Source of the DNA: Basidiobolus meristosporus CBS 931.73
Taxonomy: Eukaryota > Basidiobolomycota > Basidiobolomycetes > Basidiobolales > Basidiobolaceae
DNA length: 27,386 bases
Reading direction: 5' to 3'
NCBI GenBank assembly: GCA_002104905.1
Contig: MCFE01000906.1
Span: forward strand, 1 to 27,386
In this document: positions 8,836-18,344 of the stretch, piece by piece
How the letters are laid out: each line of letters begins with the position of its first letter
Position numbering within the stretch: the stretch's first letter is position 1
Notes under the pieces: generated by a model
Databases searched by the model: none
What the model saw: only the letters and a program-made list of their open reading frames with translations
Told to the model about the DNA's origin: nothing
Translations under genes and position numbers: made by a program

Positions 8836-9573
8836 TTTCTTGTTGCATTCCCTTGCCCAGTGTCCTGGCTTCTTAAAGCAGTTACAGCAACCAGGCTTTC
8901 TTTAGTTTTGTTGCTTTACCTTCTTTTCTATGTGCCTCTCTGAGCTGAATAAAGGGTTTTCTTCAGTTTTCTCTGTTTGGTTATTACATCTGAGTTCTTC
9001 ACAGAGAAGTTTTCCTTTGACTTCTCTGGTTTCAAAAGAAAGTATGAGTGGCTCATACACATTTAGTAGGCTGCAAAGCAGACAGAGAGTCTTTTCTTCA
9101 TCATATACCCCAGCATTATTACTGTAAAGTTCTTCTGCAAGTGTCTCCATCATGGTAACAAGTTGTAGTATGTCTTCATCTGGCTTCTTCCTCATATTGA
9201 AGAATTTTTGTTTTAGATAAAGCTTGTTTGATACGGATTTTGCTCTAAAGATCTTCCCTAAGGATTCCCATGCTGCTTTGGCAATATTTAAAGCATGGAT
9301 TTCTCCAATAAAGGAATCTTGCACATTGACACATATAGGATTAAAGGCCTTTGTCTCCTTCTCTTGAAACTTCTACACTTCTTCTGCTGTTCCCTTGGGC
9401 TCAACATCCTTTCCTGTTACTATATTCCAAAGCATTCTTTCCTCAAGGTGGGTCAGCATCTTGAATCTCCAAAGTCTATAGTTCTTCCCATCAAACCTCT
9501 CTTCTACTGGGAAGATGTTTGTATTGTTCTGTTAGCTGGTAGAAGTCTTCTTTAGGATAGGTTAAGGCAATTA
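8836..9573 (-). pseudogene. Copia-3 gag (UBN2-type) with zinc knuckle
   Basis: On the minus strand the N-terminal part reads RFDGKNYRLWRFKMLTHLEE and LWNIVTGKDVEP (9400-9510). After a stop the central part is open for 140 codons (8902-9324) with AKAAWESLGKIF, NKLYLKQKFFNMRKKPDED and EEKTLCLLCSLLNVYEPLI, a well preserved UBN2/Retrotran_gag_2 domain. The zinc knuckle CCNCFKKPGHWAREC lies at about 8850-8895, with one extra residue in the C-to-H spacer. An ATG overlaps the primer binding site, but its frame stops after nine codons. It is the best preserved coding part of this element. Confidence 0.87.
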
Positions 9574-9585
9574 GGGCTCATAACT
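9574..9585 (-). other. Primer binding site of copia-3 (initiator tRNA-Met anticodon arm)
   Basis: On the minus strand the LTR end ACAACA is followed at once by AGTTATGAGCCC, matching the copia-2 site GGTTATGAGCCC at 11 of 12 bases. The complement is the CAU anticodon loop region of initiator tRNA-Met. Confidence 0.72.
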
Positions 9586-9955
9586 TGTTGTCATCTAAGA
9601 AGTGATTTGGATATAAGGAACATATTAAGATATAGTGATAATAGTTGAACTGTTGTTTATTCATAAAGTGGATCAGTATTTATGCCTTTGTAGAAGTAAT
9701 ACAGCTGTAACACTAAGAAAGGGGGGTTTCTTAACATTCAGGAGCATTCTGTAACAGTTTCAGGGTTGGTGCAAAATGTTTGTTATAAAGTGTTAGTCTG
9801 ATCTTCACTCTAGGGGAATAATCATAGGATCATTGATGTAAAGAAACTGGCAAAGTTGGGGCTGCAAACAAGTTCTACAGTGACCAAGACTACTCTAGAA
9901 TTGTTAAGTAAGTTTTTAGCTGCTGAATGATACCAAATAGTACAGTATTTCAACA
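9586..9955 (-). repeat. 5' LTR of copia-3
   Basis: This is 370 bp on the top strand from TGTTGTCATC to TTTCAACA, so both ends carry the TGTTG/CAACA terminus. It is followed by the GATAT target duplication. Internal blocks are shared with 6782-7112. Confidence 0.85.
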
Positions 9956-9960
9956 GATAT
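9956..9960. repeat. Target site duplication of copia-3, right copy (GATAT)
   Basis: GATAT is identical to 6777-6781 and directly follows the CAACA terminus. Confidence 0.85.
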
Positions 9961-9984
9961 AATATCTGATCAACAGATTTATAT

Positions 9985-10778
9985 TTATTGTTAAAGGTAA
10001 TGTGCTAGCTACCTTTCAGGACAGTCTGATAGACACATTGCAGGGTCTTGCATCAGTACCAGATCCAGAACTGAAGAACTGAACCTAAATTATGTTTATC
10101 TAGTGCTTCTGGTTGAGTAATAAAAAATCAGTGCCAGTACGAAGAAAGATGAAATTGCTTTTATAAGCAATCACCACCAACAAAGGAGACACCAGCAGCC
10201 CATGGAAGGCAAAAGCAACCTGTTTTGCCATTGAAGCAAAAGGAATGGTCAAACGTTAGCCCAGGGCTTAAGAAAGAGAGATAATCTGCAAAAAAGCCTG
10301 AATAGAAGTATGCTGCAAAAACAAATGATGGACTTGTCATATATGCACTGAACATGACCTCAAATAATGATTCTCAGCTTTGATGTATTGACTGTGGATC
10401 ATTTCAACACTTTATACATCAACAGGAACTTCTACCAAATATCAAGAAAAACTAATTAAGAGGGCATTCATCGGTGACTATAAAATACTTATTGCAATTG
10501 GATAGGGGACCAGCCTAGTTAGTCTCTGAAGTAGTAAAGGAAGCTATACACACACCTTCAGAGAAGTACTATATGTACCAAAAATAGCCAAAAACTTATT
10601 ATCTGTAAGCAAGGCTGCAGCAGAAGGACTCAGTTTCTGCTTTGACTATTGTGGATACATGAGCACTGATCAGAAAGGTGCTTAGATTGTATTTGGTACA
10701 AAGTATTAGAATTGGGGCACATATTCTTCTTTTAACTATATCTAAGCCAACAGGAGTAACATAAATGCAGTAACACTG
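9985..10778 (+). pseudogene. Copia-1 gag C-terminus and protease
   Basis: This is collinear with 1950-2600 of copia-2: GATCCAGAACTGAAGA, GCAACCTGTTTTGCCA (zinc knuckle region) and GCAGCAGAAGGACTCAGTTT. It keeps a protease segment that copia-2 has lost: CIDCGSFQHF (the D-S-G position reads D-C-G), GDYKILIAIG, then VPKIAKNLLSVSKAAAEGLS. Stops are frequent. It normally supplies nucleocapsid and polyprotein cleavage. Pol downstream of the protease has been deleted. Confidence 0.78.
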
Positions 10779-10824
10779 AGAACTTCTCCCAGTCACTTCC
10801 AATACCACCAAGACTCCTACAACA
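10779..10824 (+). repeat. 3' LTR remnant of copia-1
   Basis: ACTTCTCCCAGTCACTTCC and CCAAGACTCCTACAACA match the last 45 or so bases of the copia-2 LTR (ACTTGTCCTCCCAATCACTTCC through CTTACAACA). The element ends here, and CACTA-A coding resumes at the next base. Confidence 0.78.
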
Positions 10825-12050
10825 GTACATGGTGCATTTCAAGCAAAACAAGCCCTTCAGATACCAGATATATTTGAAAGAATTGGCAATATATTGCAGA
10901 GTATATACTACCCAGAGCACTTCTTATGGTCTTCAATCAGTATTCATATTCATGTGCTACAACATAAATGAAAGGACTGAATGGGCCAGATGTGTGTGAT
11001 TCAAGTGTCCTTCTGGGGCCATTTCTACAAAGAGTTCATTGCAAGAATTGGGAGTCATATGCTAATTTTGTAGAAAGACCAGTCCAGAAGTGCATAAGCA
11101 ATACATATTTGGCAAATATACAGCTTTTACTTGAGGAGCTTTTGACAGGATATGAGCAGCTAAACTACAAGTATAGAGCTGTACATATAGATTTCTGCCA
11201 AAACTCCATCCATTCTCCACCTAAGCTTGCTAATTGTGTGGAGAATACCAGACACTGCTTCACCTTCTGAGAATTTCCTATATAATGGAAGTGTGAGCAG
11301 ATAGGGATATGAGTCAGGTTGCAGGTACTGCCTCATCCAATCTCATCAGGAATACAACCTTCAAGTCTATATGGAAGTGATGAGTTGACACCTGGAGGGC
11401 AGCCAGGAAAAGTTGGAAAACACTGAACACAGATGTGCACATGGAGACATCAATGGCTTCAGCATTACAAAGCTAAGCCACCCCAATCTGTAAGTAGCTA
11501 ATTAAGTCAAGCAAGGCTGGGTGGGACACAACAAGCAACTAATTTCCGTTAGGATAACTTTGCTATATTGTTACAGGCCTCTCCTTCTGTCAAGCCAACA
11601 TCTACATCATTCAGTACAGGATTTACACAAATCAAGCCCAAATTGTACATACTAAGAGGAATAGAATCCAGAAGGGAGATGTAATATACTGGCCAGGTGC
11701 CCAATGGTTCTTTGCAGATATTCAGGAGGTATTTATGATAGGAGTGGCAGCAGCCAAGTATATAAATAACAGATGAGTATGTTGCTAGTGATTCAATTAG
11801 AGGTCAGTTAGTAGGAGGCCATAGCCTTTTATTTAAGATAAATCAGAATACTAATGGTAGTTATGAGTATGCAAGTAAAGAGGGAGGACTCTACTGTAAG
11901 ATATATGAATGGTATTAAGAGTCAGAGAAAATGAAAATGCTGTAGGATAAATGGGTAGTGTACTATGGATTGTGCCCAGTCAGCACAGCTATTGTACTGA
12001 TGGCTCCAGAATCTCCACTGCAGTTAAGAATATGCTCTTTGACATTATAG
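10825..12050 (+). pseudogene. CACTA-like transposase, copy A, C-terminal part
   Basis: This continues 1-721. After the copia-1 end it reads MVHFKQNK and IPDIFERIGNILQS, matching DFKLNELFKIPEKLERIGKI in copy G. Next comes LLLEELLTGYEQLNYKYRAV, NSIHSPPKLANCVENT and CFTF-stop-EFP (near 11250-11280), the 'LLH..E.IGP...WEFPME' block with its Trp codon changed to TGA. Further right, GSLQIFRRYL (about 11690-11740) is the counterpart of FFADIQEVFMAEV in copy G. Many stops are present. Homology fades at about 12000-12050, where a minus-strand copy begins. Confidence 0.75.
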
Positions 12051-12584
12051 CTATGTAATAGTTTCCTACTAATTAGCATTGAAGACTCATCCAGCAGTGG
12101 ATACTGGTAGACATTCAGGTTAGAGGGTGAATTTGGCCCATGATATCAATGTCAATACCATCAGAAATTTGCTCATATACTGTAAGACTGGTGGCAGATT
12201 TAGGTTGATGAAAGTCAGTGGCCAGCAGGTTATGCTGGTAGAGTACTTATTGAATGAGATTTGATCAAGTGCCAAGACAAAGGCAGATCACTTATACCTT
12301 TAGAGCAGCCTTTGCCTCTTAGTTGCTTGTAATACTTCCCATTAGTTATATTGGAGATAGTTACACTTGACTGATATTGAGCACAGTACTCTGCTGCTTC
12401 ACAACATCTTGCAAACTGCATGTGCTTTTTTAGCCAGGTGTAACTAGAGTAAACCTGGTGTCAGTATTGTCATGTATGACAACTTGCAATGGTGAAATTT
12501 TCTGATGTGAATGCTGCTTGACTGTGAATACACAATGGTACCAGCAAAATCTATATGCCATGAAAATAGTAAGATGCAACCTAG
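12051..12584 (-). pseudogene. CACTA-like transposase, copy B, N-terminal part
   Basis: On the minus strand it has a decayed counterpart of the cysteine-containing N-terminal segment (YSQSSSIHIRKFHHCKL, near 12490-12535, compare copy G VCVNSCIALTSKNATIATC), then ARCCEAAEYCAQYQSS and NGKYYKQLRGKG (12300-12410), then CWPLTFINLNLPPVLQY (near 12170-12235). This is the region before the GD.PA/GHN block. Its right edge abuts the gypsy LTR remnant at 12585. Its left edge meets the convergent copy A. Confidence 0.72.
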
Positions 12585-12741
12585 TGCTACAAGTCTTAGT
12601 ACAAGAGTTGCAGAGGAATAGGTGGTATAGCTAGTATCTGAATTCACTAAAGCCTGAGCTGATTATTATTGATGTTCCAGCAGCTTCTTATAAACATTTT
12701 GCCAGATCAATTGCTGCCTAATTGTATTTCCTGATGTAGGT
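12585..12741 (-). repeat. Gypsy-H 3' LTR remnant (U3 deleted)
   Basis: The reverse complement runs from CTACATCAGGAAATACAATT through GATCTGGCAAAATG, GGAACATCAATAATAATCAG and ATTCCTCTGCAACTC to ACTTGTAGCA. This matches the last 155 bp of the gypsy-F LTR. It joins directly to GAGAACCCTCTCAC from the pol end, so about 220 bp of U3 and the polypurine tract are missing. Confidence 0.82.
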
Positions 12742-13735
12742 GAGAGGGTTCTCCTGAATCCCTTTGCTTGTGATACCAGTATATTGATGGTTTAGTATTA
12801 TCAGCAAGTCTTGCAAACTTGAGTCTGTCTCTATGAACTAAATCTTCCCAGATATTCCTTATTTTGTCCACTAATTGGTAAGTTTCAAATTCACATTCTT
12901 GAATGATTTTTAAAGTTTCCGTGCGTTATGGCTCAAACTTCCTCCAAGTATTATTTCTCAGCAATACAAAGTTCCCAGCGGTCAATGATTCTGGTGATAT
13001 AGTTTTATCAAATATCTGCTTCATTTTTTCTGCACATTAAGACACTTTGGCCTGTACCTCTTGATATCTTTGTTCCAGCTGCTGGTATCTACTTGGCTGA
13101 CTGAGCTCATCTTCTATGGCATATATAAGCTTTGGTTGTGTGAGATCTCCTGAAATCCTGGGTTCATATGCATAGAGTGACTAAAATGGTGATTGTTGGA
13201 TGGTGTAATGTACTCTGATTCTGCTTACAAAAGTGCTTGGTCTATACACTGATCCCATCTACTGACAGCTCTATTTGCATACTTGGTCAGCATTTTTCTA
13301 AATAATTTATTAAACCACTCAGTGACTCCATTAGTTCTAGGGTGATATGCCAAGGTTTTCAAGTGTATGATGTGCTGCATTTCCAGGTAAGCTTCTAATG
13401 TTTTTCCCATAAAGTTTGCTCCTCTGTTGGATAGAATCTCTACAGGGCCTCCAAACTTCATAAGAATCTCATGGTATATAAAGCTTGCAACTTCTTGTTC
13501 ACTGGTTACAGTTACTGTGTTGGCCACTGGCCAGTTAGTGGCAAGATCAATTGCTACTAGGATCCAATGGTTGCATTTCCTGGCAGTTGGCAGTCTTCCA
13601 ATAAAGTCAATTCCCCATTTTTCAGGTGGTCTTACAGGCTCCAAGGGAAAGAGTTCAGCAATTCTCTGTGGTTGGCATTGATTGATTTAGCAATTTGGGC
13701 ATGTTTTCATTAGCTTCTTGAGGTCTTATGACATG
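12742..13735 (-). pseudogene. Gypsy-H integrase
   Basis: On the minus strand it reads LKKLMKTCPNC (CC of the HHCC domain, near 13690-13725), then a 139-codon open frame (13225-13644) with EKWGIDFIGRLPTARKC and WILVAIDLATNWPVA (first Asp), EILSNRGANFMGKTLEAYLE (second Asp position is Asn) and HPRTNGVTEWFNKLF (catalytic Glu region). After a stop, the following sequence keeps the integrase segment that gypsy-F has deleted (SRWDQCIDQALL and onward). It ends with the FVLLRNNTW-like and R-L-K-like C-terminal module in broken frames. It is the best source for the family integrase sequence in this window. Confidence 0.85.
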
Positions 13736-14955
13736 CGTTGCATTTTAATGGTCTTAAAGTGATCCACAGACACATGCCAATTTATTCTCTTACCAATAAT
13801 TAGAGTGGGAACTTGAGGTATTATTTGAACCAAAAGAAGCTATGATCTCCTGCTTACAAGCCTTTACATATGTGCAAGCTATTTAAAGCTGATATGCTAC
13901 AATTGCCTTAACATTAGGACTTTTCAGTTTGATAATTGTAAAATTGCCATATACCTTTAATTGTTGATAACACTCATCTTTAAAGCATAAGCTTAGTAGC
14001 TGCCACCTCTACCATGAATACCTCTGGGATTTCTGCAAAGAAGCCTTTGGTACTTAACCAATGTATTTATTCTCCCTGCTGTGTGCTTTTCATCCTTACA
14101 GGCATGCTCTGGCTCATGTTTGTGAGAGCTCTACACTGAAAGATGTAAAAGCTGGCTTGTAACCAGCAAACATTTGGCATACATTGGTAAATATACTTTA
14201 AATATGATTAGCTGTTAATTGTATACAACTCATCCTTGCATAACCTGACTTATTAAAATGCACTGTGGGTGCTGAGGTATTCAGTGCAAAAGATATATGT
14301 GTCTCCATTTGGACTTCTGTAGTCAGTATTTCTTACCACTTCCTGGCTGTTCTTAGTATAAAAGCTCCTCACATTCAGAATGGACTTGAAGATTTAATTC
14401 TCAATGTGATTGTGATATGGCAGTCCCTCCAACTTGACTTGTTTACTTATCTTCTCCCCTACCACATAGAAAGCTCCCAAAAGGTGAGGCAATACCTGGT
14501 ATTCTCTACACACCAAGCAAGATGGAGTAGTGATTGGATACAGTGATAGCAGGTATCTAGGAGCCCAGCTTTATTTGTGTTGTATAGCCGCTTAAATCCC
14601 CTTCCTAATTACTTGCAACAAAGCTGCCCGTGTATCAAACTGGTATTTATGATCTGCTTCTTGATTAATATGCCTGCAATGCCTTCATATGACACCCAAT
14701 ACTTCCAATGAGCTTTAGGCACATATTGCTTCCAAAGGCCACTCAAATAAATGTTTATCCTATTCATCTAGTCCTTGTATTTTTATAGTTTGCATATGCA
14801 TATGAATATTAACTGGAGCTCATGAGAGATACTCTGGGTGGTGAATATACAGTACCACTCTGCTGATTCTCTCAAAGATCTTTGGTATCTCCAAGAGCTG
14901 ATTTGGCCTAGAATCCCCTGTACACAACTTTGGCATTGGCCCAGGGATATTGATC
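13736..14955 (-). pseudogene. CACTA-like transposase, copy E, central to C-terminal part
   Basis: On the minus strand it begins with TMPKLCTGDSRPNQLLEIPK and IFERISRVVLYIHHPEYLS (14830-14930), matching YMWDFKLNELFKIPEKLERI of copy G. It continues through VLPHLLGAFYVVGEKIS (near 14450) to the C-terminal segment near 13980-14050, where AEIPEVFMVEV matches the ADIQEVFMAEV of copy G. It ends near 13740 where gypsy-H begins. The right edge at about 14955 abuts gypsy-E. Stops are common. The piece overlaps in content with copy C, which lies on the opposite strand just to the right. Confidence 0.7.
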
Positions 14956-15142
14956 TAGGATCATCAGAGAATGCCCATTGGAACTTACCAACTAGTGGAC
15001 AAGCAAGGTAACATCAGGGAAGATTTAGTTCATAGAGACAGACTCAAGCCTACAAAACTTACTGGCAAAACTGAACCATCAAGATGGTAGTATCATGAGA
15101 AAAGAGATTCAGGTGAACCCTCTGAACTCTGGTAGGAGAGAA

Positions 15143-15465
15143 TGTTATGATCTACTGATTAAATGCTTAGGTTGGATCAGCTTTTTAGTCCAATCAATAA
15201 TCTTTATGTTCAGCCTATCAATATAGCATTGTTATTTATCAAATCAGTAGTATTGGTTAGCATATAAGTTAGCAGATTGTTATTGGACAATGATAGGTAT
15301 ATTGAGTAGGATCTAATTTAGTGAAGATGATGCAATCAAATGAGTCAGCAGCCACTACCTACATTAGGAAATACAACCAGTGAGCAATTGATCTGGCAAA
15401 ATATATATAAGGAGCTGCTGGAACCTTGTTGAAAATCAGTTCCAGTTATAGTGAATGCAATAGCA
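15143..15465 (+). repeat. Gypsy-E LTR, 3' truncated
   Basis: It starts TGTTATGATCTACTGATT and aligns with the gypsy-F LTRs through ATGAGTCAGCAGCCAC and AATATATATAAGGAGCTGC. It breaks off after GTGAATGCAATAGCAAATTA. Confidence 0.83.
15340..15410 (+). promoter_or_regulatory. bZIP-like site and TATA box in gypsy-E LTR
   Basis: ATGAGTCAG (15340-15348) contains TGAGTCA, the core of AP-1/Gcn4-type bZIP sites. A TATA box, ATATATATAA, is at 15401-15410. Both are at the same relative positions in both gypsy-F LTRs. Confidence 0.45.
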
Positions 15466-16600
15466 AATTACCCATGCCAACTTAACTCATCCACAGCTTT
15501 TGTGCAAAGAGTTTGTGAGAGGACTTGTGTGGCTAAACTACAAACATAAAGCTGCACATGTACATCTCTGCAGCTACTGTATTCATTTGCTACTCCATCA
15601 TGCTTGGTGTGCTGATAATATTGGACTTTGCTACATCTTTTGGAGTTTCCTATGGAGTTTATGTGTGGGAAGAAAGGAAAATGAGTCAAGTTACAGGTAT
15701 TGCCATATCTCAATTTCATCAGAAAAACTACTTTCAAGTCTGTGATGGATGTGATGAGTTGGCACATGCAGGACAGCTAGGAAGAGTTAGAAAATACTGA
15801 GGAATGATGTGTACATGGAGATACATATGCCAATGGCATTGAAAAGCTAAGCAGCCTCAATGCATGAGTAATCAGTTGAGTGATGCAAAGTTGGGTTGGG
15901 TACAACAACCAATTAATTTCATCAGGAAGACATTACAAAAGTATACTGGTTTCTCTTGGTCACAGGCCCATTTCTGTACCATTCAATATGGAACTCACAC
16001 AAACAAGAGCTAGAGCACACCTGTAAGAGAGACTAAAACCTAATAGGAGAAGGAACATATTGACTAAATACTGAGTAGTTCTTTGCAGATATTCAGGAGG
16101 TATTCATGGCAGAAGTGGCTGTAACCAAGCATATGTATACAAGATGTATATGTCACCAGCAATACAAGTTATATAGCAACTTTGCAAGTATCCCACTAAA
16201 ATGCTGGAAAGTTGAGGTGATAGAAGTATGTCAATTGCGGTAGGTGTGTGCATTTGTACTGGTTAGTAAGCAGGGGGCCATAATATTGTTTCATTCAGAC
16301 TATATGGGGTATGCCCAGGGCAGTAGTGGGCAAGCAAATAAAGAGGGGTGATTCTACAGTGGAATATACAAAGTGCACAAGTGGAGGTAGTAAAGGAAAT
16401 ACTGTTTGGTGAATTGGTACAGTAGCACTCAACCAAACTAGCTGTAGACCACCACACTATCAAAATAGCACCATTGGAGGCTCACAAAGAGGTCATCTAA
16501 ACACTGCTAAGTCTTTTGCCATATAAGGCAATTAGGGTCAGATCCACTTGAATGGATATAGAGCACACTAAGATTGCAACAATACCATACTACCCTTAAC
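15466..16600 (+). pseudogene. CACTA-like transposase, copy C, C-terminal part
   Basis: It opens with LLCKEFVRGLVWLNYKHKAA and CIHLLLHHAWCADNIG (15497-15630), then FWSFLWSLCVG where other copies have FWEFPME..CG. The C-terminal segment near 16080-16125 has DIQEVFMAEVAVTK in the same position as in copies G and D. A shared TCAATTGCGG follows at 16231-16240. The coding part ends near 16500-16600. The upstream transposase is missing, cut by the junction with gypsy-E. Neighbouring copy E runs in the opposite direction, so the two form a spaced inverted repeat. Confidence 0.75.
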
Positions 16601-17134
16601 AAATATAGTACAAACACTATTATGTTTTCAACTTTATTTGGCTGTAAAATTAGCCAAACAATGTTGTGATCCTATTGCAAGATTGTGTATGTGGTCATTA
16701 ATACCAAGCTGCAGGCTTTATTGAGGTTTCTCAGCAGGATCTTGACAGCTGATCTGGATTGGATCCACCCAAGGGACCAAGTAATTTTTCATAGGGGAAA
16801 GTTTTGGTAAGCTTTAACTATACTTTCTGATCAAGTTGACTTAGTAAGCACCAAGAGACTGGTTTAACTGAAATCAGTTTGTGTGCTATTAGGTGCATAA
16901 GATGAGTGAGTATTGCATCATCAATCAGCTGATTTCTTGATAACTGCTAAGTGGTTAGATAGATCTCCAATGACTGATCCCTTGGAAAGGCCTAGCATAT
17001 CAGTTGAGGACATAATGACTGCATGAAAGTTGGTCATGTATGCAAGCTAAAAATAGTTTCTGAGAAGAGAAGAAATAAAGAATAACAGGATTAGTATTGT
17101 TGGGGTTAGGGAAAACTGGTTATGGTACTAGATT
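16601..17134 (+). repeat. CACTA copy C, 3' noncoding region
   Basis: About 16600-16830 is shared with 20018-20230 of copy D (for example GATCTGGATTGGATC and GGGACCAA, then CATAGGGG), so it belongs to the same element, downstream of the transposase. Beyond 16830 there is no second copy in the window. At 17113-17134 the bases end TTTTGTGACAGTG; a CACTA-type terminus would read CACTG on the other strand, but I cannot confirm it without a matching 5' end. Confidence 0.5.
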
Positions 17135-17419
17135 TTGTGACAGTGCAAAAATGGCAAAGTTTCAAGTGTTGATGCACAACACCCTTATGCAGTGATATAA
17201 TTTTTGTGCGCTCTTTTTTTGAGGTATTGTTGCTATATTTCAAAAACACACCAGTGTTCCTCTGCAGTTATATTGGGAATTAGCTCAATTCTTGGCTTTC
17301 ACTTTGAGCTACTTGAATTTTTTCCTTGCAGCACGGATGCAGTGCTCCTTACCAGGAATATTGATTGCTATACATGGATTATCTGCTCATCCTATCTCTG
17401 GACTGCTTCCTGACTTCTC
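17135..17419. other. Unassigned sequence
   Basis: I see no recognisable element or gene here. One plus-strand open frame (17204-17413) has no similarity that I can name and may be a chance frame. It overlaps the decayed downstream end of the minus-strand cysteine-rich frame. Confidence 0.3.
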
Positions 17420-17807
17420 AGGGCCATTGCATCCATCCCATTAGCCACTGCACCTAATTGCCACACTAGATCTTTGGTGTGAGCTGACAACATACTTGCT
17501 GAATAATGGTAGCAGTGCTGTTATAACAGTCATTTGCTGGTCCTCCACCAGAGGCACAGTGTTAGCCACAATCTAATCTGTCTGCAAATTGCGGCCAGCT
17601 TGTATCTCCACAGACATTGATTAAGTGACTACCAGACTGAGAGCCTGAGCAGTCCACGTTATTACCACCAGTGCTCATACAGCCAACATGGTCTTTTTTG
17701 CATATAGCCCTGCTAATTGCATTAAATGTCAGAGCAAGCTGTTGTCCAACCTTTTTTCTGCTATTTTCAGTGGTGTGGCTTTGGTTGGGGACCATCAAAC
17801 TTTGCAT
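17420..17807 (-). pseudogene. Cysteine-rich reading frame of unknown origin
   Basis: On the minus strand an open frame of 81 codons (17562-17807) starts MQSLMVPNQSHTTENSRKK. It carries ICKKDHVGCMSTGGNNVDC and INVCGDTSWPQFADRLDCG, then a TAA, then in the same frame HCASGGGPANDCYNSTA and VCCQLTP up to a TAG near 17465. Spaced cysteines (about ten), N-S-T sequons and small polar residues look like a secreted extracellular protein, but I do not recognise a family. It resembles no retrotransposon or transposase domain. It contains several of the rare CpGs of the window. It could be a decayed host gene or a captured gene piece between CACTA copies. It could also be chance. Confidence 0.3.
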
Positions 17808-18029
17808 TATTTTTTGGGGGTATATGTATATGAGTGAGTCAAGCTATAAGGAAAATATTGCTACTTGTATGTAAATATGTGGTGCCATACCTTCTCATAA
17901 TACTTACTTTATTAGGTTTTCATTGAATCTTACGTTCATGAAGGTGTATTGTCTCAAATATAAGACTGTCTTGAAATCATAGAAGTACTGACAAAAAGTT
18001 ACATATGAGCATTATGTTGTTCAGTGTCA
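17808..18029. other. Unassigned AT-rich spacer
   Basis: I see no gene or repeat that I can name in this stretch. Confidence 0.3.
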
Positions 18030-18042
18030 AGCAGTTGGCCCC

Positions 18043-18285
18043 ATGGACAAGACTTCTTTAATTAAATGCTGTAAGAGAAGGGAAAAGCAACCATATGGCT
18101 ATTGTAACATGCCTCTCAGCCATGAAGCACACATACTGCATAATAAGTATCATAACAGTCATGGTCAGTGTTTTCCCAAACAAGTCATATTTCAACATTC
18201 ATCCATCTTTGCTGTACCAACAATATCTTGGCAGCCACTTGATACTTTGATAATGGCCCCTAGCTGTACTGGTCACATTGTGTAA
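18043..18285 (+). pseudogene. Possible CACTA transposase N-terminal segment
   Basis: An open frame of 80 codons begins MDKTSLIKCCKRREKQPYGY and contains HEAHILHNKYHNSHGQCF. A cysteine pair near the start followed by basic residues is common at the N-terminus of fungal CACTA transposases, but no other copy in the window covers this part, so I cannot compare. A stop at 18283-18285 is followed about 60 bp later by sequence matching the C-terminal half of copy G. The assignment is an inference from position. Confidence 0.3.
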
Positions 18286-18344
18286 GTCAATTAAGGAGAG
18301 TTTATGATATATTTGGGCTCACCTCAGCTTTCTGTAGGAGTATT

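Larger units (their letters stand above)
6782..9955 (-). mobile_element. Copia-3: Ty1/copia element of a second family, internally deleted
   Basis: Two LTR copies in direct orientation enclose gag, protease, integrase and the first part of RT on the minus strand. GATAT flanks both ends. The LTR sequence is unrelated to that of copia-1 and copia-2, but the primer binding site is the same. RT after the first 40 or so residues, RNase H, the polypurine tract and the first bases of the 3' LTR are missing through a single junction near 7112. It inserted into block X. Confidence 0.88.
722..10824 (+). mobile_element. Copia-1: decayed Ty1/copia element split by later insertions
   Basis: This is the footprint of one copia element whose parts are 722-1133 (LTR, PBS, gag start), 5409-5675 (gag), about 9985-10778 (gag end and protease) and 10779-10824 (last part of the 3' LTR). 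The parts are collinear with copia-2. Copia-2 sits in its gag after GATCT. Block X with copia-3 sits further on in gag, where about 130 bp of gag are missing or unalignable. Integrase, RT, RNase H and most of the 3' LTR are deleted. Flanking bases are ATACT (717-721) and GTACA (10825-10829), a 3/5 match that may be a decayed target duplication. CACTA-A coding resumes directly after 10824. Confidence 0.7.
12585..13735 (-). mobile_element. Gypsy-H: truncated Ty3/gypsy fragment
   Basis: This is a minus-strand fragment of the same family as gypsy-F, consisting of the R-U5 side of the 3' LTR (12585-12741) and integrase (12742-13735). RT, protease, gag and the 5' LTR are absent. The right end stops in the integrase zinc-binding region. 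The U3 part of the LTR and the polypurine tract have been deleted. Confidence 0.85.
14956..15465 (+). mobile_element. Gypsy-E: pol 3' end plus LTR fragment
   Basis: From 14956 the sequence ATCATCAGAGAATGCCCATT matches gypsy-F at 24412. The pol end follows with TYQLVDKQGNIREDLVHRDR, then a purine-rich GGTAGGAGAG, then an LTR starting TGTTATGATC at 15143. The LTR stops near 15465, about 45 bp short of its end, at a junction with CACTA copy C. Everything upstream of the last 60 codons of pol is missing. Confidence 0.83.

Noticed and set aside
717-10829. ATACT/GTACA as a clear target duplication of copia-1
   Set aside because: Only three of five bases agree. It may be a decayed duplication, but the evidence for insertion rests on the resumed CACTA homology instead.
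10968-11270. A 100-codon frame as a novel host gene
   Set aside because: Its second half matches the transposase C-terminal region of copies C, D and G.
17113-17134. GTGACAGTG as a confirmed CACTA 3' terminus
   Set aside because: No matching 5' terminus or flanking duplication could be found in the window.
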